Assembly (NCBI GenBank): GCA_026214975.1
Contig: CM047808.1
Location: forward strand, 67,854,583-67,918,582
Direction: 5' to 3'
DNA length: 64,000 nucleotides
Source of the DNA: Gentiana macrophylla
Lineage: Eukaryota; Streptophyta; Magnoliopsida; Gentianales; Gentianaceae
Each line of letters opens with the position of its first letter. Positions within the stretch are counted from its first letter, which is position 1. Both the position numbers and the translations under genes were made by a program. The notes under the pieces are model-generated. The model saw nothing but the letters and a program-made list of their open reading frames with translations. It did not search any database and was not told where the DNA came from. This document shows positions 44,479 through 55,671 of the stretch, piece after piece.

Positions 44479-44717
44479 CTAGAAATCCAACACCGTCAAA
44501 GTATGCTGGCACTTGTAAGTCCCAACTCTAATATCAACTTGGGGTGTGACTTGATCACATCTAGTGAATCTGCCCAAACGTGTGGTTATACTCAAAGGTC
44601 TCTTCAATTCCTTAAGATGTAGGTTCAACTTATTAGCTATCTTAGAGGAAACAAAAGTCCCTGAAGCTCCAGTATCAAACAGAGCTGAAACTGCTAGATT
44701 ATCTATGATTATGGTAC
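44479..44717 (-). pseudogene. H copy 1 aspartic protease
   Basis: Starts after the intron-like segment with [25 protein letters not shown] is the active site. It goes on through [20 protein letters not shown] and LTVLDF, where a TAG (44481-44479) replaces a Ser codon of copy 2, then into RT in the same frame. The usual VVTG lead-in of chromovirus protease is on the other side of the intron-like segment. Confidence 0.88.
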
Positions 44718-44812
44718 CTAACAAGTGAATCAATTTAAGTATAAATATGTAATATCATATGCGCGCTATATCATATTAAATATCTATAATAAACACAAAC
44801 ACTGCAAAGTAC
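44718..44812 (-). other. Intron-like segment between gag and protease, H copy 1 (95 bp)
   Basis: On the minus strand the segment begins GTACTTTGCAG and ends CACTTGTTAG, with AT-rich sequence between. The exon side reads ACAG before and GTACCATA after, so AGGTAC stands at both borders. Reading through gives a stop after nine more codons (gag ending LQCLCLL). Removing it joins codon phases exactly (G|GT = Gly): the gag frame passes into the protease frame, giving the usual chromovirus order VVTGT ... ALFDTGAS. An imperfect palindrome centred on GCGCGC lies in the middle. Confidence 0.65.
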
Positions 44813-46237
44813 CTGTCACCACAAGGTCATCTAAATCTTCCGGTTCTACATCTGCTGCGAAGACACGAACTGGTCTGCTACCTGTGGTACGATTACCCTG
44901 ATGGTTACCTCGTCCTCCTACCTGATTACTTTGAGAGAGCTTCTTAGGACACGCTCTCGAGTAATGTCCCACTTCCCCACAGTGGAAACAACTCACGCTA
45001 CCTGCCATGCACTCTCTTGTGTGTGTCTTGTTACACTTAGCACAAACCACTGGCGTTCCACTTGCTGAACTCTTCATAGCCGGATTTCCTGTCCTCTTAA
45101 CATTCTGCTGCGGTGCTCCTCTATTACTTCCTTGAAAATTTGAGAAAGACCTCTTATCTCCAACTACAACCGTCTGTCTACTGGCAAATCTCTCCACAAT
45201 CAAAGCTCTATCCATGACGCTTGCCATGCTCGTAGGTCTATCTCCTAGCATGCCCTTCGCCACCTCGTGTGACAATCCTTCCATGAATTTATCAATCTTT
45301 TTCTCTTCACTTTTCATGATCTCAGGGTAGAATCTGCCTAAATCATGGAACTTCTGTGAGTACTGAGTTACTATAGTATATCTCCCTTGTTTCAAACTCA
45401 GGAACTCCTTAGCTTTCGCATTCCGTGCTGTCCTAGGAAAGTATTCCTTGTAGAACAGATCCTTGAACACCGCCCAATCCGTGATCCTTGGATTAACTTG
45501 CTCATATGCTTCCATCCAACTTTCTGCATTTCCTGCCAACAAGGATACTGATAACTGAGCCCATTCAGATTCTGGAGCTTTCATATTTCTGCACGCCTTC
45601 TTGAATCCACGAATCCATAAGTCTGCCGCTGTTGGTTCGACATTGCCAAAGAACTCTGGCACCCTATGTTTCTTCATCTTCTCATACCAATCCACTGTCT
45701 GCACATAACCCCGAAATCGATGATGCTTTGTCTTGGTTGCTTTGCCGACCGGTGGGGCATTCTGATAATGATAGTTCTATTGGGGATGGGTGTAGCCAGG
45801 TGCTACGAACGAATCCGACCTAGGCGGTGGTGGAGGTAGAACCATCGGTTGCGGTGTAAAACATAGCGGTGTAGAAGGAAACGTCGATACCTGTGGATAA
45901 CTGAAAAACTGACTAGCCGGTGGATGATAAAGTCCCAACCCGGTCCAACTCGTGGTCCTTGGAGCTGAAGTAGTAACCGGTACGCGGGTGTTAAACCGTG
46001 AAGGACCCCCTTGTTCCACTCTACCTCTGGTGACAATTCTGGTCCCTGATTCACCCCACGCAGGATGTTGCTCACAGACGGGGTGTTAACTTGGGAAACT
46101 GTAGGCCCATGGGTAGCTAGTCCACTTCTTCTCCTTCTCGGAATCACAACCCCGGTAAATCTTGCCTCAGCGTTACCCGTCTGGGTGTTAGCTGCCTCGG
46201 TGTTACTCGTATTAGCTCCTCCTCTAGTAAGAACCAT
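44813..46237 (-). pseudogene. H copy 1 gag
   Basis: Starts MVLTRGGANTSNTEAANTQT at 46237. A one-base loss near 46040 shifts the frame (seen against copy 2); a stop at 45779-45777 replaces a Gln codon; the main gag domain is then open from 45704: EFFGNVEPTAADLWIRGF, DLFYKEYFPRTARNAKAKEF, LGRFYPEIMKSEEKKIDKF. Near the end is a Cys-rich stretch (CAKCNKTHTREC) and a CCHC knuckle (CFHCGEVGHYSRAC). The stretch 45690-45775 differs strongly from copy 2. The final residues before the intron-like segment are DLDDLVVTG. Confidence 0.9.
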
Positions 46238-46326
46238 TATGTTACCAATAAAAGGGAGGGGTTACTAAAGCTCTAAAACTTATCTTAAAGAAGAAATCAA
46301 GTCCTACACAGCAAGGAAAACCTTTC

Positions 46327-46338
46327 TCTCGGATGCCA
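46327..46338 (-). other. Primer binding site, H copy 1
   Basis: Minus strand TGGCATCCGAGA, two bases inside LTR b. Copy 2 has TGGCATCAGAGA, closer to the iMet type TGGTATCAGAG. Confidence 0.7.
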
Positions 46339-46340
46339 AC

Positions 46341-48307
46341 TGTAACGCCCCATTCCCGGACACCGAGTCCTTATCCGGAAAGAGCGCTCGGCACATATAT
46401 TATCATATAAATTCAATAAATATATGTAAGCCTTACTTCATACATCATAACCAAGCGACGCGGAAGATAAAACAACTCAACAACTCGGGGAAACCAAAAG
46501 ATCGAACACATAGTAATCAATGCTGTGAAAAACTACATCCAATAAAGAGAACTAATCATCCAACATCCAAATCCCAAAAGATCTCAAAAGAAGCTAAACC
46601 GAAAAGAAGGACAACATTGTTCAAACGTGAAACAACTGTTTTAAGAAAGAAACAACTAAAAGAGCTAAGTCATCAAAAGCTTCATCTCAAACTTCATCAT
46701 CAAAGAACTCGTCAACGTAGCAACCTGTTCATCTTCTTTGGGGAAAGGGGAAGACAAACACAACGTAACGGGGTAAGTACGGAAGTACTCATAACGCGTA
46801 GAAGATCGTATAACTATGATCTCATAAATAAATAAAAGCAATGCCGTCTTTTAGTAATTCATTTCCGTTGTTAACCCTATCTAACTATCATATTATGTTC
46901 ATAGCATAACATGAGGTTCCAAAAGGTATCTAACTTAGCTCAAGTTTGTTACATCATGAATAACTAGGGCACTACGCCTAGTAATAGGATGTACTAGGAC
47001 AACTGGGTGCAACCTACTTAGAGACACGCTCTAGTAGCCCCGGGAAAAATCTGAGTCCCGATAATGTGATAACCGGCAGAATGCACCAGACGCTTTATCT
47101 AGCCAATCGATTGACCGGCGTGGGTAAAGTCTACTTTGTTTGGTCAGAGAACACATCGCGATATTGTACTATGCCTTACCAAGCATTGCATGATGTTTAA
47201 GATTATTAATCTAGCACATATGTTTGATTAGATGTTTAACTAGACACCTAAGTGTTTTCAAGTAAGCTCCCTCACATCTCCTACTCTCTTTCCTAGACCG
47301 CTAGACACGGACAAGGCATAGCAATTACACAGACATCGATAAACTCTAGCTTATCGAAGAACAAGGCAAATCCAAAGCTTTCGACGGTCCCACACTTCAT
47401 CTTTTCAGGGAAATCCATGTGGTGCCGGAACTAAACGCATCAAAAGATAATTCAGAGCTTTGTCACGTATGGTTATGCAGTAAATACGCTATTATGGAGC
47501 TTGAAACACATAACAAGGAAAAACAGTACTGAAACAGTCCCTGTCCGGATGGGTAAACTTTCTGTCCGTAAGGACAGCTCTCCTTTCTGCCCTCAGTCCG
47601 ATACTAAGAAATAACCGTACGGATAAACAACTCATCTGTACGGATGGACCCACACTCGGTCGATCGGATGGATAGGCTCGGTCGACCGAGCCTCTCTCTT
47701 GCACCTGTTACACGTTTTTCTTGCACCAAAGAGGACAGTTTTCTGCACTCTGCGTTTTCTACTCAAATTCAACCCAAACTCGACTTAAACAAATTAAAAC
47801 CATGAAAAACAATCATACAAATTGCTCTACCACTTTACGAAACCTTAATCATACGATAAGAAAACCACGTTACCTTAATTTGTGTGGTACAACGATCCAA
47901 ACTACCAAAGCTTTGAAGAAAGGTTAAACCTTTAACCTCCAACGTTAACGGATCTAGGGATTGTTGGTATCAAAACGATCCTCGTCTCGCGGTGATCCTT
48001 TCTCTCTTGAGACGTCTGTTGAAAAGAGCAACGGATTAGCCTCGAAAAGCGAAAGCTTCTTCTTCGTTTTTTTTAGAACTTGCGCCCCCTCCTATTCTGC
48101 GTCCCTCTTCTTTTTTTTGTCAAAAACAACTAGGTTAAAATTAGGATTAGTTTTCCTTTTATAATCCCAATTATCTAATTATTTTCTTTAAAAAGAAAAA
48201 TCCTTGTTTATCCCTTTTTTTTTCTTAAATCTTCTAATTAAATAACATAATATTCTGATTTTTGCTAAAAGACCGAATTGCCCTTTTTCAAAAATCGGGA
48301 TATTACA
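46341..48307 (-). repeat. LTR b of H, shared by both internal regions (1,967 bp)
   Basis: Acts as 5' LTR for copy 1 and as 3' LTR for copy 2. Same ends as the others, palindrome at 47674-47693. Differences from a and c are few except near 47525-47650, where all three diverge. Confidence 0.93.
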
Positions 48308-48342
48308 TTCCTCCCCTCTTAAGAGGAGTTTCATCCTCGAAA

Positions 48343-49779
48343 CTAGATCGTACCTGGTAGATGAGGGAACTCTGGGAACTCGTTGAACATGTCCGCTTCC
48401 ACTTCCCAAGTGGCTTCCGTCGGTGCATGATTGCTCCATTGCACTAATACTAACGGAATCACTCGTCTCTTTATCACCTTCTCTTTCCTATCCAGAATCC
48501 TTATCGGCTTCTCCACGTAGGAGAGATTATCTTGCAACACTTCTGGGTCAATCTCATATTCCACGTCCACTTTAGATAGACACTTCCTAAGCATCGATAC
48601 ATGGAAAACATTGTGGACTCTAGACATCGACTCTGGTAACCGAAGTCTATAAGACAACTTCCCAACTCTTTCGATGACATCAAAAGGTCCTACATACCTT
48701 GGACTTAGCTTTCCTTTCTGTCCGAACCTCTTGATACCCTTCATTGGAGACGCTCGAAGGTAAACTCTATCCCCGACCTCAAACTCTAGCCGTCTTCTTC
48801 TAACATCGGCCCAACTCTTCTGACGATCTTGAGCAGATTTCAGATTTTTCCTTATCAGCTCGATTTTCTCCTTGGCTTGCTGAACCATCTCCGGCCCTGT
48901 GATATGTTTCTCTCCCACTTCATCCCAGTAAAATGGAGTTCTACACTTCCTACCGTACAAGGCCTCAAAAGGTGGCATTCCCAAACTTGCATGGTAACTA
49001 TTGTTGTAAGCAAACTCAGCCAAATTGAGGTAATCTATCCATGATCCTCCGGCATCCAAAACACAAGCTCTAAGCATGTCCTCGAGAGTCTGAATTGTTC
49101 TCTCTGACTGCCCATCCGTCTGCGGATGAAACACTGTACTCAAATCAGTCTTCGTCCCAAAAGCTTTCTGCAAACCCTTCCAGAAGCGACTGATAAATCT
49201 ACTATCCCTGTCAGATACAATGGATAGAGGCACACCATGAAGCTTCACTATATTGTCGATATACATAGTAGCGAACTTCTTTATAGGCATGTCCACTTTA
49301 CATGGCAAGAAATAGGCTGATTTTGTGAGTCCATCCACAATCACCCAAATCATGTCATGACCGCCCTTAGTCTTAGGCAAACCGGTGATGAAATCCATCA
49401 TAATATTCTCCCATTTCCATTCCGGTACCTCCAAGGGTTTCAACAAACCTCCTGGTCTTCTGTGTTCTGCTTTCACTCTCTGGCATGTATCACATCTTTC
49501 CACAAACTCTGCGATCCCTAACTTCATACCTGGCCACCAATACCTTTCCTTGAGATCTCTATACATCTTAGTGGCTCCTGGATGTACCGCAAAAGCAATC
49601 TTATGAGCTTCATTCATAACCTTCTCTCTTAGGCCATCCACATCGGGCACACACAAACGGTCTCCGTACCAAAGATGACCACTCTTGTCCAACTGATAAC
49701 CCACTGTAGGCTTCTCTCGAGCCACCTGCTTCAAATTAATCAACACCAGGGTCTCTATCCTGCTTAGCCCGAATCTCAT
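48343..49779 (-). CDS. H copy 2 integrase with chromodomain, intact 478-residue frame
   Basis: The longest frame in the window. Zinc site: H59, H66 ([10 protein letters not shown]), C96, C99 (RCDTCQRV). Catalytic D129 (IMMDFITGL), D190 ([10 protein letters not shown]) and E226 ([12 protein letters not shown]), with 35 residues between the last two, as in the D,D-35-E family. Then [20 protein letters not shown], the C-terminal domain ([33 protein letters not shown]) and a chromodomain at about 427-478 ([20 protein letters not shown]), which in chromoviruses steers insertion to marked chromatin. It opens at its own ATG, 44 bases inside the RNase H frame and shifted by +1. In a live element it would be cut from Gag-Pol; upstream stops prevent that here. 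Confidence 0.93.
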   Translation of the reverse strand: MRFGLSRIETLVLINLKQVAREKPTVGYQLDKSGHLWYGDRLCVPDVDGLREKVMNEAHKIAFAVHPGATKMYRDLKERYWWPGMKLGIAEFVERCDTCQRVKAEHRRPGGLLKPLEVPEWKWENIMMDFITGLPKTKGGHDMIWVIVDGLTKSAYFLPCKVDMPIKKFATMYIDNIVKLHGVPLSIVSDRDSRFISRFWKGLQKAFGTKTDLSTVFHPQTDGQSERTIQTLEDMLRACVLDAGGSWIDYLNLAEFAYNNSYHASLGMPPFEALYGRKCRTPFYWDEVGEKHITGPEMVQQAKEKIELIRKNLKSAQDRQKSWADVRRRRLEFEVGDRVYLRASPMKGIKRFGQKGKLSPRYVGPFDVIERVGKLSYRLRLPESMSRVHNVFHVSMLRKCLSKVDVEYEIDPEVLQDNLSYVEKPIRILDRKEKVIKRRVIPLVLVQWSNHAPTEATWEVEADMFNEFPEFPHLPGTI

Positions 49780-50440
49780 CTAGCAAATCTGACCTTGCCA
49801 TCAATGGCGCCAAAGTCGGATCTTCACCCTTCCTTTCAATCACTTGAATCTGCATCCTATCTAACTGATCCACAACTTCTTGCAAGGTAGTGATAGCATT
49901 AACCGCTCTCCGGCTAAGTGCATCAGCTACAACATTAGCTTTACCCAGGTGGCATTGAATGTTCAAGTCGTAATCTTTCACGAACTCCAACCATCTTCTT
50001 TGTCTCATGTTCAGATTCTCCTGAGTAAAGAAGAACTTAAGACTCTTATGATCCGTGAAGATCCTTGCCTTGACACCATACAAATAGTGTCTCCAAAGCT
50101 TCAGAGCAAAAACCACTGCTGCCAACTCCAAGTCGTGTGTAGGGTAATTCTTCTAATGCTCCTTCAACTGCCTAGATGCATAAGCAATTACCTTTCCTGA
50201 TTGCATCAAAACACAACCCAAACCTTGACCCGATGCATCCGTGTATACATCATAGTTATCAAAAACTTCCGGTAATGCTAACACAGGTGCTGTGGTCAAC
50301 TTTTCTTTCAAAGTCTGGAAAGCTTTGTCACATTCATTGGTCCACTCGTACTTAACGTTCTTTTGAGTAAGCCTCGTGAGAGGTGTAGTTATCTTAGAGA
50401 AATCCTTTACAAACTTCCGGTAGTACCCTGCTAGACCCAA
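49736..50440 (-). pseudogene. H copy 2 RNase H
   Basis: Begins [20 protein letters not shown] and runs to a TAG at 50155-50153, which replaces a Glu codon of copy 1. It then continues in the same frame (50131 on) with [36 protein letters not shown] and [13 protein letters not shown]. One nonsense mutation only; catalytic residues kept. Overlaps integrase as in copy 1. Confidence 0.9.
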
Positions 50441-50476
50441 GAAACTTCTTATCTCTGTTACTGATGTCGGTCTAGG

Positions 50477-51649
50477 TCACTTAGAAACGGCTTCTATCTT
50501 TGCTGGATCCACCTTAATACCTTCTCTAGAAACTATATGCCCAAGAAAACTCACTTGGTCCAACCAAAACTCACACTTAGAAAACTTGGCATACAGTTTG
50601 TTCTCCTTTAAGGTCTGTAGAACTATCCTTAGGTGTTCTTCATGCTCTCCCTCATCCTTAGAGTATACCAAGATATCATCTGTGAAAACTATCACAAACT
50701 TATCGAGATAAGGCATGAAAACTCTTTGCATCAAGTCCATGAATTTCGATGGAGCATTAGTGAGTCCAAACGGCATGACCAAAAACTCATAATGTCCATA
50801 TCTCGTACTGAATGCTGTCTTAGGTATATCTGACACCTTGATCTTCAACTGATTATAACCGGACCTAAGATCAATCTTATAGAACACCTTCTTACCTTGC
50901 AACTGACTGAACAGATCATCAATCCTTGGTAAAGGATACTTATTCTTGATTGTCAGTTTATTCAGCTCTCTGTAGTCGATGCACAATCGCATACTCCCAT
51001 CTTTCTTCTTCACAAACAAGACCGGGGCTCCCCACGGTGATGTACTTGGCTGGATGATGTTTTTCTCTAGCATCTCCTTAAGCTGAGTTTTCAACTCTTT
51101 CAACTCCGCTTGTGCCATCCTAAAAGGTGCTTTAGCCACTGGTGATGCTCCGGCAATCAATTCGATCTCGAACTCTATGGCCCTATCAGGCATATGTCCT
51201 GGCAAATCTTCCGGGAAAACATCAGGGAAGTCCTTGACTACACGAGTCTCTCCTAACTCGGGCCTATGCTTTTCCTTATCTAATGCATAAACAACGAAAC
51301 TCTGGCAACTCCTCTTCAAAGCTTTTAAGGCTTTAACTGCTGAGATAATCGGATAACGACCCTTGCTAGGCTTGCATACGCTACCCTGAAATGTCTTAGC
51401 TGATTTCCCTGGGGCCTTAAAGATCACCCTCTTACCTCTACAATCCAAGTAGACGTAATTCTTGGACAACCAGTCCATACCCAGGATAACATCAAAATCC
51501 GAGAAATCCAACACCGTCAAAGCATGCTGGCACTTGTAAGTCCCAACTCTAATATCAACTTGGGGTGTGACTTGATCACATCTAGTGAATCTGCCCAAAG
51601 GTGTGGTTATACTCAAAGGTCTCTCCAATTCCTTAAGAGGTAGGTTCAA
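50477..51649 (-). pseudogene. H copy 2 protease end and reverse transcriptase (390-codon frame)
   Basis: From 51649: [20 protein letters not shown] (end of protease), [20 protein letters not shown], then RT with [37 protein letters not shown] (first catalytic Asp present, residue 260), [16 protein letters not shown] and [20 protein letters not shown] (both Asp present, 324-325). It stops at 50479-50477, where TGA replaces the Trp codon of copy 1. The protease start, with the active site, is upstream in another frame because of a one-base loss near 51680. The RT active site itself is intact. Confidence 0.92.
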
Positions 51650-51737
51650 CTTCTTAGCTATCTTAGAGGAAACAAAATTCCTGAAGCTCCAGTATCAAAC
51701 AGAGCTGAAACTGCTAGATTATTTATGATTATGGTAC

Positions 51738-51831
51738 CTAACAAGTGAATCAATTTAAGTATAAATTGTAATATCATATGCGCGCTATATCATATTAAAT
51801 ATCTATAATAAACACAAACACTGCAAAGTAC
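51738..51831 (-). other. Intron-like segment between gag and protease, H copy 2 (94 bp)
   Basis: Same segment as 44718-44812, same GT and AG borders with AGGTAC on both sides. It is one base shorter (AAATTGTAA against AAATATGTAA on plus), an indel inside the segment. Confidence 0.6.
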
Positions 51832-53251
51832 CTGTCACCACAAGGTCATCTAACTCTTCCGGTTCTGCATCTGCTGCGAAGACACGAATCGGTTCATACT
51901 ACGTGGTACGATTACCCCGATGGTTACCTCGCCCTCCTACCGATTACCTTGAGAGAGCTTCTTAGACACGCTCTCGAGTAATGTCCCACTTCCCACACAG
52001 TGGAAACAACTCACGCTACTCGCCATGCACTCTTCTCAGTGTGTCTTGTTACACTTAGCACAAACCGCCGGGCGTTCCACTTGCTGAACTCTTCATAGCC
52101 GGATTTCCTGTCCTCTTAACATTCTGTTGCGGTGCTCCTCTATTACTTCCTTGAAAATTTGAGAAAGACCTCTTATCTCCAACTACAACCGTCTGTCTAC
52201 TGGCAAATCTCTCCGCAATCAAAGCTCTATCCATGACGCTTGCCATGCTCGTAGGTCTATCTCCTAGCATGCCCTTCGCCACCTCGTGTGACAATCCTTC
52301 CATGAATTTATCAATCTTTTTCTCTTCACTTTTCATGATCTCAGGGTAGAATCTGCCCAACTCATGGAACTTCTGGGACTACTGAGTTACTGTAGTATAT
52401 CTCCCTTGTTTCAAACTCAGGAACTCATTAGCTTTCGCATTCCGTGCTGTCCTAGGAAAGTATTCCTTGTAGAACAGATCCTTGAACACAGCCCAATCCG
52501 TGATCCTTGGATTAACTTGCTCATATGCTTCCAACCAACTTTCTACATTTCCTGCCAACAAGGATACTCCTAACTGAGCCCATTCAGATTCTGCAGCTTT
52601 CATATTTCTGCACGCCTTCTCGAATCCACGAATCCATAAGTCTGCCGCAGTTGGTTCGACATTGCCAAAGAACTCTGGCACCCTATGTTTCTTCATCTTC
52701 TCATACCAATCCACTGGTCTGTCATAACCCCCAAACTGATGATGCTGTACTGGCTGCTGCACTAGTGGGGCATTCTGATAATGATAGTTCTGTTGGGGAT
52801 GGGTGTAGCCAGGTGCTACGAACGAATCTGACCTAGGCGGTGGTGGAGGTAGAACCGTCCGTTGCGGTGTAAAACTCAGCGGTGTAGAAGGAAACGTCGA
52901 TACCTGTGGATAACTGAAAAACTGACTAGCCGGTGGATGATAAAGTCCCAACCCGGTCCAACTCGTGGTCCTTGGAGCTGAAGTAGTAACCGGTATGCGG
53001 GTGTTAAACCGTGAAGGGCCCCCTTGTTCCACTCTACCTCTGGTGACAATGTCTGGTCCCTGATTCACCCCACGCAGGATGTTGCTCACAGACGGGGTGT
53101 TAACTTGGGAAACTGTAGGCCCCTGGGTAGCTAGTCCACTTCTTCTCCTTCTCGGAATCACAACCCCGGTAAATCTTGCCTCAGCGTTACCCGTCTGGGT
53201 GTTAGCTGCCTCGGTGTTACTCGTATTAGCTCCTCCTCTAGTACGAACCAT
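51832..53251 (-). pseudogene. H copy 2 gag
   Basis: Opens MVRTRGGANTSNTEAANTQT at 53251 and is open for 290 codons: Pro/Ser-rich N-terminus, then EFFGNVEPTAADLWIRGF and YKEYFPRTARNAKANEFLSL, ending at a stop (52381-52379) that replaces a Tyr codon. The frame resumes as GRFYPEIMKSEEKKIDKFME to 52055. The Cys-rich end (about 52070-51880) has several single-base differences from copy 1 that scramble the zinc knuckle. Copy 2 keeps the N-terminal reading frame that copy 1 lost. Confidence 0.9.
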
Positions 53252-53340
53252 TCTGTTACCAAGAAAAGAGAGGGGTTACTAAAGCTCTAAAACTTATCTT
53301 AAAGAAGAAATCAAGTCCTACACAGCAAGGAAAACCTTTC

Positions 53341-53352
53341 TCTCTGATGCCA
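53341..53352 (-). other. Primer binding site, H copy 2
   Basis: Minus strand TGGCATCAGAGA, two bases inside LTR c; one base away from the initiator tRNA-Met complement. Confidence 0.75.
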
Positions 53353-53354
53353 AC

Positions 53355-55313
53355 TGTAACGCCCCATTCCCGGACACCGAGTCCTTATCCGGAAAGAGCG
53401 CTCGGCACATATATTATCATAGAAATTCAATAAATATATGTAAGCCTTACTTCATACATCAGAACCAAGCGACGCGGAAGATAAAACAACTCAACAACTC
53501 GAAGAAACCAAAAGATCGAACACACGGTAATCAATGCTGTGAAAAACTACATCCAATAAGGAGAACTAATCATCCAACATCCAAATCCCAAAAGATCTCA
53601 AAAGAAGCTAAACCAAAAAGAAGGACAACATTGTTCAAATGTGAAACAACTGTTTTAAGAAAGAAACAACTAAAATAACTAAGTCTTCAAAAGCTTCATC
53701 TCAAACTTCATCATCAAAGAACTCACAATCAGAGCAACCTGCTTTCATCTTCTTTGGGAAAGGGAAGACAAACACAACATAACGGGGTAAGTACGGAAGT
53801 ACTCAGTAACGCGTAGAAGATCGTATAACTATGATCTCATAAAGAAATAAAAGCAACACCGTCTTTTATTAATTCATTCCGTTGTTAACCCTAGCTAACT
53901 ATCATATTATGTTCATAGCATAACATGAGGTTCCAAAAGGTATCTAACTTAGTTCAAGTTTGTTACATCATGAATAACAAGGGCACTACGCCTAGTAATA
54001 GGATGTACTAGGACAACTGGGTGCAACCTACTTAGAGACACGCTCTAGTAGCCCCGGGAATATCTGAGTCCCGATAGTGTGATAACCGGCAGAATGCACC
54101 AGACGCTTTATCTAGCCAATCGATTGACCAGCGTGGGTACAGTCTACTTTATCTGGTCAAAGAACACATCGCGATATTGTACTATGCCTTACCAAGCATT
54201 GCATGATGTTTAAGATTATTAATCTAGCACATATGTTTGATTAGATGTTTAACTAGCCACCTAAGTGTTTTCAAGTAAGCTCCCTCACATCTCCTACTCT
54301 CTTTCCTAGACCACTAGACACGGACAAGGCCTAGCAATTACACAGACATCGATAAACTCTAGCTTATCGAAGAACAAGGCAAATCCAAAGCTTTCGACGG
54401 TCCCACACTTCATCCTTTCAGGGAAATCCATGTGGTGCCGGAACTAAATGCATCAAAAGCTAATTCAGAGCTTTGTCACGTAAGGTTATGCAGTAAATAC
54501 GCTATTATGGAGCTTGAAACACATAACAAGGAAAAATAAGATCAAATAAATCCCTGTCCGACGGATAAACTTTCATCCGTAGGGACAGCACTCTCCTTAC
54601 GCCTCAATCCGATCTCGAGAAATAGCCGTCTGGAAAACAACTCATCATGCGGATGGACCCACACTGTCGATCGGATGGATAGGCTCGGTCGACCGAGCCT
54701 CTCTCTTGCACTTGTTACACTTTTTTCTTGCACCAAAGAGGACAGTTTTCTGCACTCTGCGTTTTCTACTCAAATTCAACCCAAACTCGACTTAAACAAA
54801 TTAAAACCATGAAAAACAATCATACAAATTGCTCTACCACTTTACAAAACCTTAATCATACGATAAGAAAACCACGTTACCTTAATTTACGTGGTACAAC
54901 GATCCAAACTACCAAAGCTTTGAAGAAAGGTTAAACCTTTAACCTCCAACGTCAACGGATCTAGGGATTGTTGGTATCAAAACGATCCTCGTCTCGCGGT
55001 GATCCTTTCTCTCTTGAGACGTCTATTGAAAAGAGCAATAGATTAGCCTCGAAAAGCGAAAGCTTCTTCTTCGTTTTTTTAGAACTTGCGCCCCCTCCTA
55101 TTCTGCGTCCCTCTTCTTTTTTTGTCAAAAACAACTAGGTTAAAATTAGGATTAGTTTTCCTTTTATAATCCCAATTATCTAATTATTTTCTTTAAAAAG
55201 AAAAATCCTTGTTTATCCCTTTTTTTTTTCTTAAATCTTCTAATTAAATAACATAATATTCTGATTTTTGTTAAAAGACCGAATTGCCCTTTTTAAAAAA
55301 TCGGGATATTACA
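53355..55313 (-). repeat. LTR c of H (1,959 bp), outermost 5' LTR
   Basis: Same ends as a and b; palindrome at 54681-54700; outer target copy TAAGC at 55314-55318. A cluster of small indels against LTR a lies at about 54535-54670. Confidence 0.93.
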
Positions 55314-55318
55314 TAAGC

Positions 55319-55671
55319 AAACATCAGAGAACAAGCGGAAGACAAAACAACTGACTCGGATAACTAATGCAATTGATAAATGATCGAAAGCAACACAGGT
55401 TGCATCTATTACATCATCAAAGACTTAGGATAACCATCAATTACAAATGAATCCATTAACAACTTGTAAATATAAACTAAACTCATTGATTCTATCATTA
55501 CAAGGTGTAAAAGAATCTATACCAAAACTACAATACAGTAAAGAATAATAAACCCCATCTGCATCATCTCCGGGCCACTCCTCAGTGGCCTCAAAACAAC
55601 CTACAAACACCACCTTCTCCGGGTGGGAACAAGAAAGAAGAGGAGGTAAGTACATACGTACTTTGTAAAGG
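55319..55671 (-). repeat. Right piece of the older LTR related to H
   Basis: Continues 39064-39173 after the H insertion: CATCAGAGAACAAGCGGAAG, AAAACAAC, ACTCGG and later GGTAAGTACATACGTACT line up with the H LTR (CATCAGAACCAAGCGACGCA, GGTAAGTACGGAAGTACT). Ends where the LTR of element I begins. A 94-codon minus-strand frame here is taken as chance. Confidence 0.65.

Larger units (their letters stand above)
39174..55313 (-). mobile_element. Tekay/Del-like chromovirus H: LTR-internal-LTR-internal-LTR
   Basis: Three LTRs (39174-41142, 46341-48307, 53355-55313) enclose two closely similar internal regions of 5.2 and 5.0 kb. A single five-base target copy, TAAGC, lies outside the whole (39169-39173 and 55314-55318). 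None fits the middle LTR as an independent insertion. This is the product expected when unequal crossing-over between LTRs duplicates one inserted element. Gene order on the minus strand is gag, protease, RT, RNase H, integrase, chromodomain, as in chromoviruses. Confidence 0.95.

Noticed and set aside
46617..46835. 72-codon plus-strand open frame, and similar ones in each H LTR
   Set aside because: Antisense to the element, inside LTRs, not conserved between the three copies.
46341..48307. Two separate H insertions side by side
   Set aside because: One LTR serves both interiors and only one target duplication exists, around the whole array.
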